The notes: a model not told the origin generated them from the letters alone. A stretch of DNA of 42,351 nucleotides from Lysinibacillus halotolerans (GCF_003711845.1 NZ_RHLQ01000029.1:1-42351), one strand, 5' to 3'; counted from the stretch's first letter, positions 31,702 to 40,602 are shown. A program made the numbers and translations.

Positions 31702-32670
31702 TTAATAAGGCATTATTTTATCAACTGGTTTTGGTTCTTTGATTTTTGGTAAAATTTTATTTAACGTAACGGTTCTTTTAATTTCATGGGTTGAAGGATC
31801 TTCTGGATTATATTTCTCCAAGAAGGTGATCACTTCTTTTACAATCGGTGTTGGTGTTGATGCACCAGCAGTAACTGCCACTGTTTCAATCCCCTCTAAC
31901 CACTCTAACTTCAATTCTGATAAATCAGCAATTCGATAGGAAGGTGTATTGGCAATTTCTTCAGAAACTTGCGTTAAACGGTTCGAGTTATTGGATTTCG
32001 GATCCCCTACTACGATTAATAAATCTGCAGCACCTGCTTGCTCTGCTACCGCTTCTTGACGAACTTGTGTAGCAAGACAAATTTCTTCATGTACTTGTAT
32101 GTGGGGATATTTTTGTTTTAAATAATCCATAGCCGCTTTCACGTCCCATTGACTCATTGTCGTTTGGTTCGTTACAAGCAATTTATCGTTATCTAATTGT
32201 AAATTATCTATATCTTCCATCGTTTGCACTAAATGTACATGGTCTGGAGCAACTCCAATTGCCCCTTCTGGTTCGGGATGCCCTTTTTTACCAATGTAAA
32301 TAATATCATAACCTTCTGCTGATTTTTCACGAATTAAATCGTGGGTCACTGTTACGTCCGGACAAGTCGCATCAATGGAAACTAATCCTTTTCTTCTAGC
32401 AATCTCACGAATTTCTGGAGAAACACCATGGGCCGTAAAGATGACGGTACCCGTTTCAACTTTTTCGATAATTTCTTTTCGATTTTCCCCATCTAATGTA
32501 ATAATACCTTCTTCTTTAAATGCATCTGTCACATGTTTATTGTGTACGATCATTCCTAATATATAAATTGGTCTAGGTAATGTTTTATCTAATGAGGCAT
32601 TACGGGCAATAACCATCGCATCTACAACCCCGTAACAGTAACCTCTTGGATTTATTTTAATGACTTGCAT
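31702..32670 (-). CDS. ispH: 4-hydroxy-3-methylbut-2-enyl diphosphate reductase (IspH/LytB)
   Basis: Iron-sulfur enzyme of 322 aa, last step of the MEP pathway: HMBPP to IPP and DMAPP. Cluster ligands are Cys12 (PRGYCYGVV), Cys103 (DATCPDV) and Cys198 (EEICLATQ); the substrate loop GHPEPEG carries the catalytic Glu near 133-135, and TNQTTMS and [11 protein letters not shown] are also intact. It is the Bacillus-type form with a longer C-terminal tail. ispG is in the same window at 12.9 kb. ATG preceded by GGAGTGAC. Confidence 0.96.
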   Translation of the reverse strand: MQVIKINPRGYCYGVVDAMVIARNASLDKTLPRPIYILGMIVHNKHVTDAFKEEGIITLDGENRKEIIEKVETGTVIFTAHGVSPEIREIARRKGLVSIDATCPDVTVTHDLIREKSAEGYDIIYIGKKGHPEPEGAIGVAPDHVHLVQTMEDIDNLQLDNDKLLVTNQTTMSQWDVKAAMDYLKQKYPHIQVHEEICLATQVRQEAVAEQAGAADLLIVVGDPKSNNSNRLTQVSEEIANTPSYRIADLSELKLEWLEGIETVAVTAGASTPTPIVKEVITFLEKYNPEDPSTHEIKRTVTLNKILPKIKEPKPVDKIMPY

Positions 32671-32762
32671 TATGTCACTCCTTTTGTTGGTACATAGTTT
32701 TATTATACCGGAGCAACACGTTTAATACAAAACTTCCAACTAATCTTTTCTATTTTTAAGTA

Positions 32763-33281
32763 TTAAAAATCATATGGCGGTTGATAAATAAGAGGTTTCG
32801 ATGGACGGGTTGCAAGTTTTTCTGGACTTACTTTTTTGGATCGGCTTGACGTTGAAATAGAATCAAAGGAATCTCTTTTACTACCTTTTCTTTCTTGCTT
32901 TGGCTCTGTCTCATTTGAACTAGGCATACTTTGGAAACCTTTATATAATTTCCATAGGGCAGGTAAATTTCTAATCATCGGTGTAGCTTGTTGGATTAAT
33001 GGTTGGAAAGATTGGGCAGTAGCTAAGAATTTATTTGCTGTATCCATAAACGACTCTAATTTCGGTGTTGACGTTTTTGGTGCAAAACCTGGAATAGTTC
33101 CAGAGCCAAGTCCGGGGCCAGGCATAGGTCCAGGTGGTGGCATCATTCCCGGTTGGAATCCACGGGGCATTTGCTGACCAAAGTTTGGCATTGGCCCACG
33201 TCCAGGACCAGGCATAGGTCCAGGGAAATGATTAAAGGGACGACCTTGTGGCACTTGTTGATAGAAACTTTGAGGACGCAT
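32763..33281 (-). CDS. yqfQ: Pro/Gly-rich protein of the YqfQ/VrrA family
   Basis: Protein of 172 aa. Residues 1-75 are Pro/Gly/Met-rich with imperfect repeats (GPMPGPGRGPMP, PPGPMPGPGLG), then a helical part near 85-120 (FMDTANKFLATAQSFQPLIQQATPMIRNLPALWKLYKGF), then a Ser/Lys-rich tail. This layout matches YqfQ (VrrA in B. anthracis, whose repeat number varies), which follows ispH and cshB in Bacillus. Spore-related or surface roles have been suggested, but function is unknown to me. ATG 33281 has AAAGGAGAT 4 nt upstream; the frame open to 33338 has no signal. Confidence 0.72.
   Translation of the reverse strand: MRPQSFYQQVPQGRPFNHFPGPMPGPGRGPMPNFGQQMPRGFQPGMMPPPGPMPGPGLGSGTIPGFAPKTSTPKLESFMDTANKFLATAQSFQPLIQQATPMIRNLPALWKLYKGFQSMPSSNETEPKQERKGSKRDSFDSISTSSRSKKVSPEKLATRPSKPLIYQPPYDF
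33118..33224. repeat. repeated 17-bp units in yqfQ
   Basis: CCAGGCATAGGTCCAGG occurs identically at 33118-33134 and 33208-33224, inside the Pro/Gly-rich coding part, with similar sequence between. These are candidates for copy-number variation as in vrrA loci. Confidence 0.6.
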
Positions 33282-33375
33282 AGTAATCTCCTTTCCGGCA
33301 TCTTTTAACGAAAGTTGTTCTAAAGGTATCATATGCAAATAGGCTTTTAAATGTACAATTTCAATAGATTTATCA

Positions 33376-33414
33376 AAAAGAAAAGTGTATTCGCAATAAA
33401 TGCAAAATACACTT
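33376..33414 (-). terminator. terminator of the dctS-dctR operon
   Basis: On the minus strand AAGTGTATT pairs with AATACACTT around a loop that has an inner GC pair stem, followed by TTCTTTTT. It lies after the dctR stop at 33427. Confidence 0.7.
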
Positions 33415-33426
33415 CAAAACATAATA

Positions 33427-34125
33427 TTAAATAAAATAATGATTAATCGGTCTTCCTACTCCACCGTAATGAACATCCACTTTAATAAAGTTTTGTTTTT
33501 CCAGAAAATCTAAATATCTTCTAGCAGTTACACGGGCTACCCCAATGCCCGAAGCTACCTCATCCGCTGATACCCCTTCTTTGGAATCCTTCACATATTT
33601 TAATACTTTATCAAGGGTAGAACGGTTAAACCCCTTCGGAAGCTCAGTTAAAATAGAAATTTCATTTTCAACGGACTCCTCGATTTCACGATAAGGATGA
33701 ATCATTTCATCCAGTTCTTTTTGGGTTAAATCGTGTACTTCTTCCGCTTTCACCTTAAATTTAAAGTAATTTAGTAGCGTTTGTTGCATTCGTTCAAATG
33801 TAAAAGGCTTCATAATATAATCATAGACGCCTAAATGTAAAATTTGTTGAATCGTTTGCATATCATTGGCTGCTGTTACTGTTATTACATCAACAGGTAT
33901 GTTAGCGCTCCGAATTTTGCGCAAAGTGATAAGCCCATCTTGTTCAGGCATAAAAATATCCATAATTACTAAATCGGGTCTTAATTCTTCTATTTTTTTA
34001 TATCCTTCAATTCCATTGTTGCCCATTGCAACCACTTTAAAACCATCTACTCGCTCAATAAATTGTCGATTTACTTCTCTTACCATTGGGTCATCTTCTA
34101 CGAGCAAAACTTTTATCAAGTTCAA
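33427..34125 (-). CDS. dctR: C4-dicarboxylate response regulator (DctR, CitT/CitB family)
   Basis: Cytosolic transcription regulator of 232 aa. Receiver domain 1-120 with acidic pocket Glu10/Asp11, phosphoacceptor Asp56 (VIMDIFMP), Thr near 84 and Lys near 106 (YIMKPF). C-terminal helix-turn-helix at about 180-225 (VSADEVASGIGVARVTARRYLDFLE), the type found in CitT/DpiA. It pairs with the kinase encoded upstream and should activate dctP in response to succinate, fumarate or malate. The start is TTG 34125, 7 nt after GGAGGG; the nearer ATG at 34128 is in another frame and stops after 12 codons. Confidence 0.92.
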   Translation of the reverse strand: MNLIKVLLVEDDPMVREVNRQFIERVDGFKVVAMGNNGIEGYKKIEELRPDLVIMDIFMPEQDGLITLRKIRSANIPVDVITVTAANDMQTIQQILHLGVYDYIMKPFTFERMQQTLLNYFKFKVKAEEVHDLTQKELDEMIHPYREIEESVENEISILTELPKGFNRSTLDKVLKYVKDSKEGVSADEVASGIGVARVTARRYLDFLEKQNFIKVDVHYGGVGRPINHYFI

Positions 34126-34236
34126 ACATGGTCCCTCCTAAATTAGTGCCCATTTTCATTTTTTTTACGTCTACTAGGTGCTCCCCATTTCAAGTTTGAA
34201 TTGAAACTTAAGGATTAAGCTGCTACGTCTTCACAT

Positions 34237-35835
34237 TTATATTTCAAATGTAATAACGAAAGTTGTTCCTTTTTTTGGTTCACTCGTAACATCAATTGTA
34301 CCATTTCCTTTATCGACAATTTCCTTCACTAAAAATAAACCAATTCCTCTATTTTCCCTATCCTTTGTTGAAAATCCACTTTCAAATATGCGAGCCTTTA
34401 CTTCTTCTGTCATACCAATACCATTATCGCTTACTAAGATCGCAAGTATGCCATCATTGTCATCAATAGAAATATGAATCTCTTTCTCTTTTTTATCAAT
34501 AGCTACTAATGAATCAAAGGCATTTTCAATTAAATTCCCAAATAATACGACAAAATCATGATGATCTAGTTTCTCTGGAAATTGGGTAAACTTACTTTCC
34601 TTATCAATATTAACCGTGATACCAAGTTCTCTACCACGACTTATTTTACTTAATAATAAACCAGAAATATTTTCATTGTAGATTCGTTCGTTTAAAAATT
34701 TCGTAACATTGTCGTGTTCATCCTTCACTTGGGACAAATAAGCTAACGCTTGTTGAGAGTGCCCTAGATGTAGAAGTCCAGCAATTGTATGTAATTTGTT
34801 TTTATACTCATGGGTTTGGACACGTAATGCTTGTACAAAGGCTTTAACACCTGTTAGTTCTTCCGCAAGCTGTTTAAAAGCTGTTAAATCTTTAAACACT
34901 GCGACAGCTCCAACCGTTTCTTCATTAACGAGAATAGGGATTCGATTACTAATAATACTATGTTCATTCACATAGATTTCCTGGTCATAAACCGGTTTTC
35001 CTGTAAAAACGATTTCAGGCAATCTCGTGTCAGGTAAAACGTCATATATATTGCGTCCTAAATATTGGAATGGATCTCCACCAACCCCTAATATTTCACA
35101 AGCCTTCTTATTAAAGATCGTAATATTTAACTCTTTATCCACAGCGATAATTCCTTCGTGCATGGCATTGAATGTTTCCGTTCTTTCCACATACATTTTA
35201 GAAATTTCATGGGGCTCTAATCCGAACATTTGCTTCTTAATATGGCGACCAAGAGTATGGGCCCCCCATACACTAAACAAGATTGATAATGATAACGTTA
35301 CAATAAATTCTGACTGATAATCAGCAACTATTTGAAGATAGGATGGTAGTAAGTAACCGACTAATACGACTCCAATTTGAATATTTAGTTCATTCATAAT
35401 TGGGACAAAGGCACGAATCATCGTACCTTCCTCCCCCTTCGCCTTTGATAAATAGTAATGCTCAGCAAAGGCTGCATCCATATCGGTCGATTCACTAACT
35501 TGTCCTATTTCATTTTTTGATGGATGGGAATACTTTACTCGATTCATATCCATAACGACGATGTAATCTGCTTTGTTGATATAACGTATTTCACCGATAA
35601 TTTCATTGATTTTTTTTGATGAATCTTGAAAATTTTCCCTTTGTAATAATGTTTTAATCTCTGGTAAATTCGCTACCGTTCTACTAACAAGCATAGCTTC
35701 TTGACCAATGTCTTCTTCTTTTTCTTGAAATAAGCTTCCGATAACGAAAGTCCCTGCTATTAAAAAGGAAAAGGCTATAATGAAAAACGTTAAAAACATA
35801 ATTTTTTTATTCATTGATAATTTACGTTTTCTCAT
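34237..35835 (-). CDS. dctS: C4-dicarboxylate sensor histidine kinase (DctS, CitA/DcuS family)
   Basis: Membrane kinase of 532 aa. Transmembrane helix 1 near 12-32, an extracellular PDC sensor domain (about 40-170, with MVVMD and KYSHPSKNEIG segments), transmembrane helix 2 near 175-195, a PAS domain (about 215-325), then the kinase: HEYKNKLH with His342, N box LFGNLIENAFDS, G boxes DNGIGM and GIGLFLVKEI. It phosphorylates DctR. ATG 35835 has AAAGGGGGGT 5 nt upstream. The dctB sensor-binding gene is divergent; in B. subtilis DctB and DctS cooperate in ligand detection. Confidence 0.92.
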   Translation of the reverse strand: MRKRKLSMNKKIMFLTFFIIAFSFLIAGTFVIGSLFQEKEEDIGQEAMLVSRTVANLPEIKTLLQRENFQDSSKKINEIIGEIRYINKADYIVVMDMNRVKYSHPSKNEIGQVSESTDMDAAFAEHYYLSKAKGEEGTMIRAFVPIMNELNIQIGVVLVGYLLPSYLQIVADYQSEFIVTLSLSILFSVWGAHTLGRHIKKQMFGLEPHEISKMYVERTETFNAMHEGIIAVDKELNITIFNKKACEILGVGGDPFQYLGRNIYDVLPDTRLPEIVFTGKPVYDQEIYVNEHSIISNRIPILVNEETVGAVAVFKDLTAFKQLAEELTGVKAFVQALRVQTHEYKNKLHTIAGLLHLGHSQQALAYLSQVKDEHDNVTKFLNERIYNENISGLLLSKISRGRELGITVNIDKESKFTQFPEKLDHHDFVVLFGNLIENAFDSLVAIDKKEKEIHISIDDNDGILAILVSDNGIGMTEEVKARIFESGFSTKDRENRGIGLFLVKEIVDKGNGTIDVTSEPKKGTTFVITFEI

Positions 35836-35926
35836 CAAATACCCCCCTTTAATTTTCACTGTCCTATTGGCATTCTTTATGTTTATAATGATTTATATTT
35901 ATTCTACAATAATCGTGGTGAAGATA

Positions 35927-36988
35927 ATGAAATACTTTCTAACTGGATCTTTAATTACCATCATTATATTAATCGTACTATTTGGGTATCGTCAAAATAT
36001 TTTTTCTCCAACAGCATTACCTTATGATGATGAACAAGAAGGTTTAAAGGATCAAATAACGATTCATTTTAGCCATGTTGTGGCGGAAAATACGCCAAAG
36101 GGAATAGCAGCAGAAAAATTTGCCCAACTTGTTGAGGAAAAAAGTGATGGTCGTCTCGTTGTACAAGTCTATCCGAACAGCATGTTGTACAGTGATGATA
36201 ATGAACTAAAGGCACTGCTGGATAATGAAGTTCAAATGATTGCTCCAACTATTTCGAAAATGACGGATATGTTACCAAACTGGCAAGTTCTTGATTTACC
36301 CTTCCTTATTGAGAATAATGAGCAATTAAAGGAGGTTTTAAACAGTAACGTCAGTCAATCCCTTCTAAAAGAGCTTGATACAGTTCATATTAAAGGGTTA
36401 ACATTTTGGAGCAATGGTTTTAAACAAATCGCTTCGACAACACCGATAGTAGAAGTAGGACAGTTTGAAGGAAAAAAGATTCGTATGATGCCTAGTAACA
36501 TTTTAAGAAAGCAATTTACTCTTCTTGAAGCAGAACCGGTTGCTACTTCTTTTGGCAATGTTTATCGTGACTTGCAAAATCATGTAGTTGATGCTCAAGA
36601 AAATACGATTTCCAATATTTACTCAAAACAATTTCATACAATGGAGAATCATATTACCCTTTCCAATCATGGTATTTTAGCTTATGCCGTCCTAATGAAT
36701 GAACAATTTTGGAATGGATTAGATGAGGAATATCAACAAATTATTTTAGACTCCCTCGAGGAAATGCAAGATTGGCAGTTTGAACAAGCACAAAAATTTA
36801 ATGAGCAAAATTTACAAGATCTTCAATCTGATCCAAACGTTATCATATACGAATTGGATGAAACAAACAAAAATCAATGGAAAGAACAACTCCAACCGAT
36901 ATATAAACATTATGAAAATACAATTAATGATCACTACTTAGATGATTTATTAGATGAAATGAATCGTTCCATACCATCATTCCATTGA
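35927..36988 (+). CDS. dctB: dicarboxylate-binding protein DctB (TRAP-type DctP family, membrane anchored)
   Basis: Extracellular binding protein of 353 aa anchored by an N-terminal helix (residues 3-20, no lipobox Cys). The TRAP/DctP-type fold shows IHFSHVVAENTPKGIAAEKFAQLVEEKSDGRL, then VYPNSMLYSDDNEL, the conserved binding Arg region GKKIRMMPSNI and FGNVYRDLQNHVVDAQEN. No TRAP permease is present, so it probably serves as a cosensor for DctS, as in B. subtilis. I set the start at ATG 35927 (GGTGA upstream); a longer frame from 35780 would overlap the divergent dctS gene. A terminator follows at 37008. Confidence 0.88.
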   Translation: MKYFLTGSLITIIILIVLFGYRQNIFSPTALPYDDEQEGLKDQITIHFSHVVAENTPKGIAAEKFAQLVEEKSDGRLVVQVYPNSMLYSDDNELKALLDNEVQMIAPTISKMTDMLPNWQVLDLPFLIENNEQLKEVLNSNVSQSLLKELDTVHIKGLTFWSNGFKQIASTTPIVEVGQFEGKKIRMMPSNILRKQFTLLEAEPVATSFGNVYRDLQNHVVDAQENTISNIYSKQFHTMENHITLSNHGILAYAVLMNEQFWNGLDEEYQQIILDSLEEMQDWQFEQAQKFNEQNLQDLQSDPNVIIYELDETNKNQWKEQLQPIYKHYENTINDHYLDDLLDEMNRSIPSFH

Positions 36989-37007
36989 ACAAAATGAACA
37001 AAATGTC

Positions 37008-37037
37008 ACTACCTTTTACAAAAAGGTAGTTTTTTTT
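37008..37037 (+). terminator. terminator of dctB
   Basis: ACTACCTTTT pairs perfectly with AAAAGGTAGT around ACA, followed by eight T. It separates dctB from dctP. Confidence 0.88.
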
Positions 37038-37072
37038 ATATACTCCACCTTTGTACTATAACAAAAAAGAAG

Positions 37073-37118
37073 CCTCTTCAATCAGTATTATAACAGTAAA
37101 TTCGTTGATTTATAGAGG
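37073..37118 (-). other. unassigned stem-loop between dctB and dctP
   Basis: CCTCT (37073-37077) pairs with AGAGG (37114-37118) and AATCA with TGATT inside it, leaving a 21-nt loop. On the minus strand it is followed by CTTCTTTTTTG, so it could stop antisense transcription. No other role seen. Confidence 0.35.
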
Positions 37119-37120
37119 TT

Positions 37121-37214
37121 TTGTGATAGAATTCACAATAAATTGAACGAAATGAACGATATAACCATTAAAAACTAAACCGCTTTTTCAGAAAACTATC
37201 AGTTATGATAGTTT
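37121..37214 (+). promoter_or_regulatory. repeat cluster, candidate DctR and promoter region of dctP
   Basis: Three elements lie in order: inverted repeat TTGTGA-N6-TCACAA (37121-37138), direct repeats TGAACGA-aa-TGAACGA (37144-37159), and inverted repeat AAACTATC-N6-GATAGTTT (37193-37214). Direct heptamers 9 bp apart are the kind of site response regulators bind, so the middle pair is my best candidate for DctR. Confidence 0.45.
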
Positions 37215-37217
37215 CAA

Positions 37218-37231
37218 TGAAAGCGATAACA
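37218..37231 (+). promoter_or_regulatory. cre site (CcpA operator) upstream of dctP
   Basis: TGAAAGCGATAACA matches all fixed positions of the cre consensus TGWAANCGNTNWCA. It lies 40 bp before the dctP ATG, in the promoter region, so glucose repression through CcpA is expected. Confidence 0.72.
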
Positions 37232-37270
37232 TTTTATTTACAGTAAGTTTACAAGGAGGAAAGAAAAGAA

Positions 37271-38527
37271 ATGAAATTACTTAAAAACTTAACGTTTCAA
37301 GTAATCGTTGCGATTATTTTAGGTATTATTGTTGGAGCAATTTGGCCAGAGTTTGGTGCTGGTTTAAAAATATTAGCGGATTTATTTATTAAATTAATTA
37401 AAATGTTAATAGCTCCAATTATTTTCTTAACAGTTGTCATCGGTATCGGTGGCATGGGAGATATGAAAAAGGTTGGTAAAATCGGAGGTAAAGCATTAAT
37501 TTACTTCGAAATCGTTTCAACAATCGCCCTAGCAATTGGTATTGGGGTTGCATTATTAGTAAACGCTGGGGATGGACTAGATACGTCTGAAGCAAATAGT
37601 GCAGATATTTCAAAATATACGACTGCTGCTGAAGAAACAGAACATGGAATTGGTGCCTTCATTTCTAGTATTATTCCAGAAAACTTTGTAGGAGCCCTTG
37701 CGAACGGTGAATTATTACCAACACTGTTTGCCGCTGTATTATTCGGTATGGCTGCTGCGGCATTAGGTGAAAAATCAAGACCGGTTATTCAAATTTTCGA
37801 GCAAGTGTCTGAAATCTTCTTTAAAATTGTTGGTATGGTAATGAAGTTCTCTCCTATTGGTGCTTTCGGTGCGATGGCATACACAATTGGGAACTTCGGT
37901 TTAGAATCTTTAGGTAACTTAGGTTTATTGATGGCTGCTGTTTATATTACAATGGCGCTGTTCCTAATCGTCATTCTAGGTTCCATTGCAAAATTTTATG
38001 GGTTTAATATTTTTAAATTCATTGCTTATATTAAAGATGAAATTTTCTTAGTTGTTGGTACGTCATCATCAGAATCCGCTTTACCTTCTATGATGCGTAA
38101 ATTAGAAAACTTTGGTTGTTCAAAACAAGTTGTTGGTTTAGTAGTTCCTACTGGTTATTCATTTAATCTAGATGGTACAGCGATCTACTTATCAATGGCT
38201 GCCCTATTCATCGCCCAAGCTTATAATGTTGAATTAACATGGATTCAAGTATTAACTCTTCTTGGTATTTTGATGATTACATCTAAGGGAGCTGCAGGAG
38301 TAACTGGATCTGGATTCATTACATTAGCAGCAACATTAGCAGCATTCCCAATGATTCCGGTCGAAGGGATTGCCCTATTAATCGGTGTAGACCGCTTTAT
38401 GTCAGAAGCTCGTGCCGTAACAAACTTAATTGGTAACGGTGTCGCAACAGTTGTTGTGTCAAAATCGGAAAAAGAGTTTGATGAAAAAGTAAATGCTCAA
38501 ATCACTCAATCAAAAGTACATGCTTAA
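37271..38527 (+). CDS. dctP: C4-dicarboxylate:cation symporter (DctP, DctA family)
   Basis: Membrane carrier of 418 aa for succinate, fumarate and malate. Family features: LIKLIKMLIAPIIFLTVVIGI near 40-60, the Ser-rich hairpin GTSSSESALPSMMRKLE near 263, VPTGYSFNLDGTAIY near 290 and GAAGVTGSGFITLAATL near 337. It is the DctA/GltP type, with eight spans and two re-entrant hairpins. AAGGAGGAAAG precedes ATG. It is the expected target of DctS-DctR and is next to them, with a cre site 40 bp upstream; a perfect 17-bp terminator follows. Confidence 0.94.
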   Translation: MKLLKNLTFQVIVAIILGIIVGAIWPEFGAGLKILADLFIKLIKMLIAPIIFLTVVIGIGGMGDMKKVGKIGGKALIYFEIVSTIALAIGIGVALLVNAGDGLDTSEANSADISKYTTAAEETEHGIGAFISSIIPENFVGALANGELLPTLFAAVLFGMAAAALGEKSRPVIQIFEQVSEIFFKIVGMVMKFSPIGAFGAMAYTIGNFGLESLGNLGLLMAAVYITMALFLIVILGSIAKFYGFNIFKFIAYIKDEIFLVVGTSSSESALPSMMRKLENFGCSKQVVGLVVPTGYSFNLDGTAIYLSMAALFIAQAYNVELTWIQVLTLLGILMITSKGAAGVTGSGFITLAATLAAFPMIPVEGIALLIGVDRFMSEARAVTNLIGNGVATVVVSKSEKEFDEKVNAQITQSKVHA

Positions 38528-38529
38528 TA

Positions 38530-38567
38530 AAAGAACGTAACTTCTCAACTGAGAAGTTACGTTCTTT
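38530..38567. terminator. bidirectional terminator between dctP and the next gene
   Basis: AAAGAACGTAACTTCTC pairs perfectly with its complement (17 bp) around AACT, with T-rich sequence following on the plus strand. It overlaps the stop codon of the convergent small gene. Confidence 0.92.
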
Positions 38568-38769
38568 ATTTTTTACATTCGAATTCATAGGAAGTTGTTA
38601 CGAGAAACCCATGTTTTGTAACAATCGCTTCTCCACCATCGTTTTCACAGCTTTTCACAAGTTGATTTATTTGTTTCTCTGAAACGAAGGAAAAAAAGAT
38701 GGAAAAAGCAACTCCGATAACAACTATTAGTCCTCCGATCATTAACCAAACTTTTCCGTTATTCCCCAC
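38566..38769 (-). CDS. small single-pass membrane protein (67 aa), unknown
   Basis: Protein of 67 aa with one transmembrane helix (residues 7-28, VWLMIGGLIVVIGVAFSIFF) and a short exposed tail with two Cys (near 41 and 65). The start is GTG 38769, 8 nt after AAGGAAG. It follows yqfO by 17 bp and is likely its last cotranscribed gene, ended by the 17-bp hairpin. Not recognised. Confidence 0.6.
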   Translation of the reverse strand: MGNNGKVWLMIGGLIVVIGVAFSIFFSFVSEKQINQLVKSCENDGGEAIVTKHGFLVTTSYEFECKK

Positions 38770-38786
38770 TCATTACACTTCCTTGT

Positions 38787-39908
38787 TTAAATAAAAATAA
38801 AAGGTTCGGTAACGATTTCAGATTGGATAAATTCCACCGATAATTTTGAGCTCGAACATAATTGAACCATTTTATCGGCCACTCCTTTCATCATAACCTT
38901 TTCAACGTGATGTCCTGGGTCAATAATGTTTAACCCTAGATTTTGAGCGTCTTGGGCAATATGGAATTTCACATCACCAGTTACAAATACATCGGCACCG
39001 GACCGTTTAGCTGCATGAATATACGTATTACCGTCACCACCTAGAACCGCTACCTTTGAAACCAATGTCTCCGTTTGACCAACTAGTCTTACCATTGGAA
39101 CATCTAATTGGGTTTTAACAAATTGAGCGAACTGTTTCAAAGTCATCGGTTCTTTTAAAGTTCCAACCCGGCCAATCCCCATTTCCTTCGTTTCCACCGC
39201 CAATGTATATACGTCATAAGCAGGTTCCTCATAGGGATGGGCGTTAAGTAACGCTTTTAAAACTTTGTTTTTTATAGATTGGGGGAAAACTACTTCAATT
39301 TTTTCTTCATCTGTCGTTTCCATCTCACCAATTTCTCCGATAAATGGATCTGCCCCTTCTAACGCTCTAAAACGGCCTTGACCGTTCGTTGAGAAACTAC
39401 AAGAGTCATAGTTCCCAATATGGCCTGCACCAGCTTTAGCTAAAGCGAAACGTACTTTTTCAGCGTACTCATCTGGAACAAATACAGCTAGCTTCATTAA
39501 ATTCTCATGATAAGTCTTTTCTAAAATTTGTTTATTCTCTAGTTGTAATGCATCTGCTAATAAATCATTTACTCCACCCGTTGCCACATCTAAATTCGTA
39601 TGGGCTGCATAAACAGCAATATCATTTTTAATCAGTTTTTCGTACAGTTTACCAGCTGGAGTATCTGTTCTTAAATTGGCTAACTTACGGAAGATGGGAG
39701 GATGATGGGCAATGATTAATTGGCATCCTTTTTGAATCGCTTCATCTGCAACTTCATCATTCACATCTAACGTTACTAATACTTTTGTCACTTCTTTATT
39801 CAAAGTTCCGATAGCAAGACCAATTGGGTCGTTTTCCATACAGGCTAATTTTTTTGGCGACCAGCTTTCAAAAAGTTGGATAATTTCATGACCATTAGCG
39901 ATTTTCAT
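38787..39908 (-). CDS. yqfO: Nif3-like dinuclear metal center protein (YqfO)
   Basis: Cytosolic protein of 373 aa, Nif3/GTP-cyclohydrolase-I-type-2 family. The two metal-site halves flank an inserted PII-like domain, as in YqfO: first IIAHHPPIFRKL and AAHTNLDVATGG (residues 65-115), then the insert around 130-240 (LAVFVPDEYAEKV, HPYEEPAYDVY), then the second half with VAVLGGDG and DVFVTGDVKFHIAQDA. Nothing is certain about its reaction; protein-protein or FolE-type roles are proposed. It overlaps trmK by 14 nt, as in B. subtilis (yqfN-yqfO). Confidence 0.92.
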   Translation of the reverse strand: MKIANGHEIIQLFESWSPKKLACMENDPIGLAIGTLNKEVTKVLVTLDVNDEVADEAIQKGCQLIIAHHPPIFRKLANLRTDTPAGKLYEKLIKNDIAVYAAHTNLDVATGGVNDLLADALQLENKQILEKTYHENLMKLAVFVPDEYAEKVRFALAKAGAGHIGNYDSCSFSTNGQGRFRALEGADPFIGEIGEMETTDEEKIEVVFPQSIKNKVLKALLNAHPYEEPAYDVYTLAVETKEMGIGRVGTLKEPMTLKQFAQFVKTQLDVPMVRLVGQTETLVSKVAVLGGDGNTYIHAAKRSGADVFVTGDVKFHIAQDAQNLGLNIIDPGHHVEKVMMKGVADKMVQLCSSSKLSVEFIQSEIVTEPFIFI

Positions 39909-40602
39909 TTGGTAAAGCCCCCTTCACTAGTTCGATTAAATGTAAAAGTTCTTTACGTTTTGCAACAATATCTGACGTCTCTTCTGCTTGTTCAATAGAA
40001 GATAAAACACGTCTCCAATTTTGAATTTCCTTCGTCCATTTTTCTACAAACACGTCCGATTTATTGGCCATTAGATGTTTTCCTAACAATATTTCCTGTT
40101 CTGATAACTCCATATCGCCCCGTTGAAGAACAAGAATTTCATAAATTTTTTCGTCTTCTTTTAATATAACTTCATCTAAAATCGCCCAACCATTTGCTAA
40201 AGCCCACTCTCTAATTACTTTTGCATGAATGTTCGGTTGTAAAATAAGTCTTGTTACAGTTTGTAAAAGTTCTGGTTTTTTTTCTAGAATGGAAACGATA
40301 AGAGGCCCTCCCATACCAGCGATTGTAACCGTATTTACCCCATCAGTTTCTTTTATCGCTTCTAGCCCATCAGCAAGGCGAACCGTAATAGACTCTTCAA
40401 GTCCTTCCAATTTCACCTGTTTTACGGCAGATTCAAAGGGTCCTTTCACCACTTCTCCTGCAATGGCTTTATTCACAATACCTTTATGGATTAAATAACA
40501 TGGTAAATAAGCATGATCACTGCCTATGTCTGCAACAATCGCTCCCGTTGGTACAAAGGAAGCAACTGCCTCTAATCGTTTTGATAATTTTTGTGCGTTC
40601 AT
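39895..40602 (-). CDS. trmK: tRNA (adenine(22)-N(1))-methyltransferase (TrmK)
   Basis: Cytosolic SAM-dependent methyltransferase of 235 aa that makes m1A22 in tRNA. Rossmann motif I VADIGSDHAYLPCYL at 23-37, then a GMGG motif near 95-98 and a helical C-terminal region. It matches B. subtilis YqfN, which lies between yqfO and the cccA-sigA region. ATG overlaps nothing upstream; an AAGGCGG type ribosome binding site is present. Coupled to yqfO. Confidence 0.9.
   Translation of the reverse strand: MNAQKLSKRLEAVASFVPTGAIVADIGSDHAYLPCYLIHKGIVNKAIAGEVVKGPFESAVKQVKLEGLEESITVRLADGLEAIKETDGVNTVTIAGMGGPLIVSILEKKPELLQTVTRLILQPNIHAKVIREWALANGWAILDEVILKEDEKIYEILVLQRGDMELSEQEILLGKHLMANKSDVFVEKWTKEIQNWRRVLSSIEQAEETSDIVAKRKELLHLIELVKGALPNENR

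Noticed and set aside
33100-33240. CRISPR-like repeat array
   Set aside because: Only two identical short units in a coding, Pro/Gly-rich context, with no spacers or cas genes.
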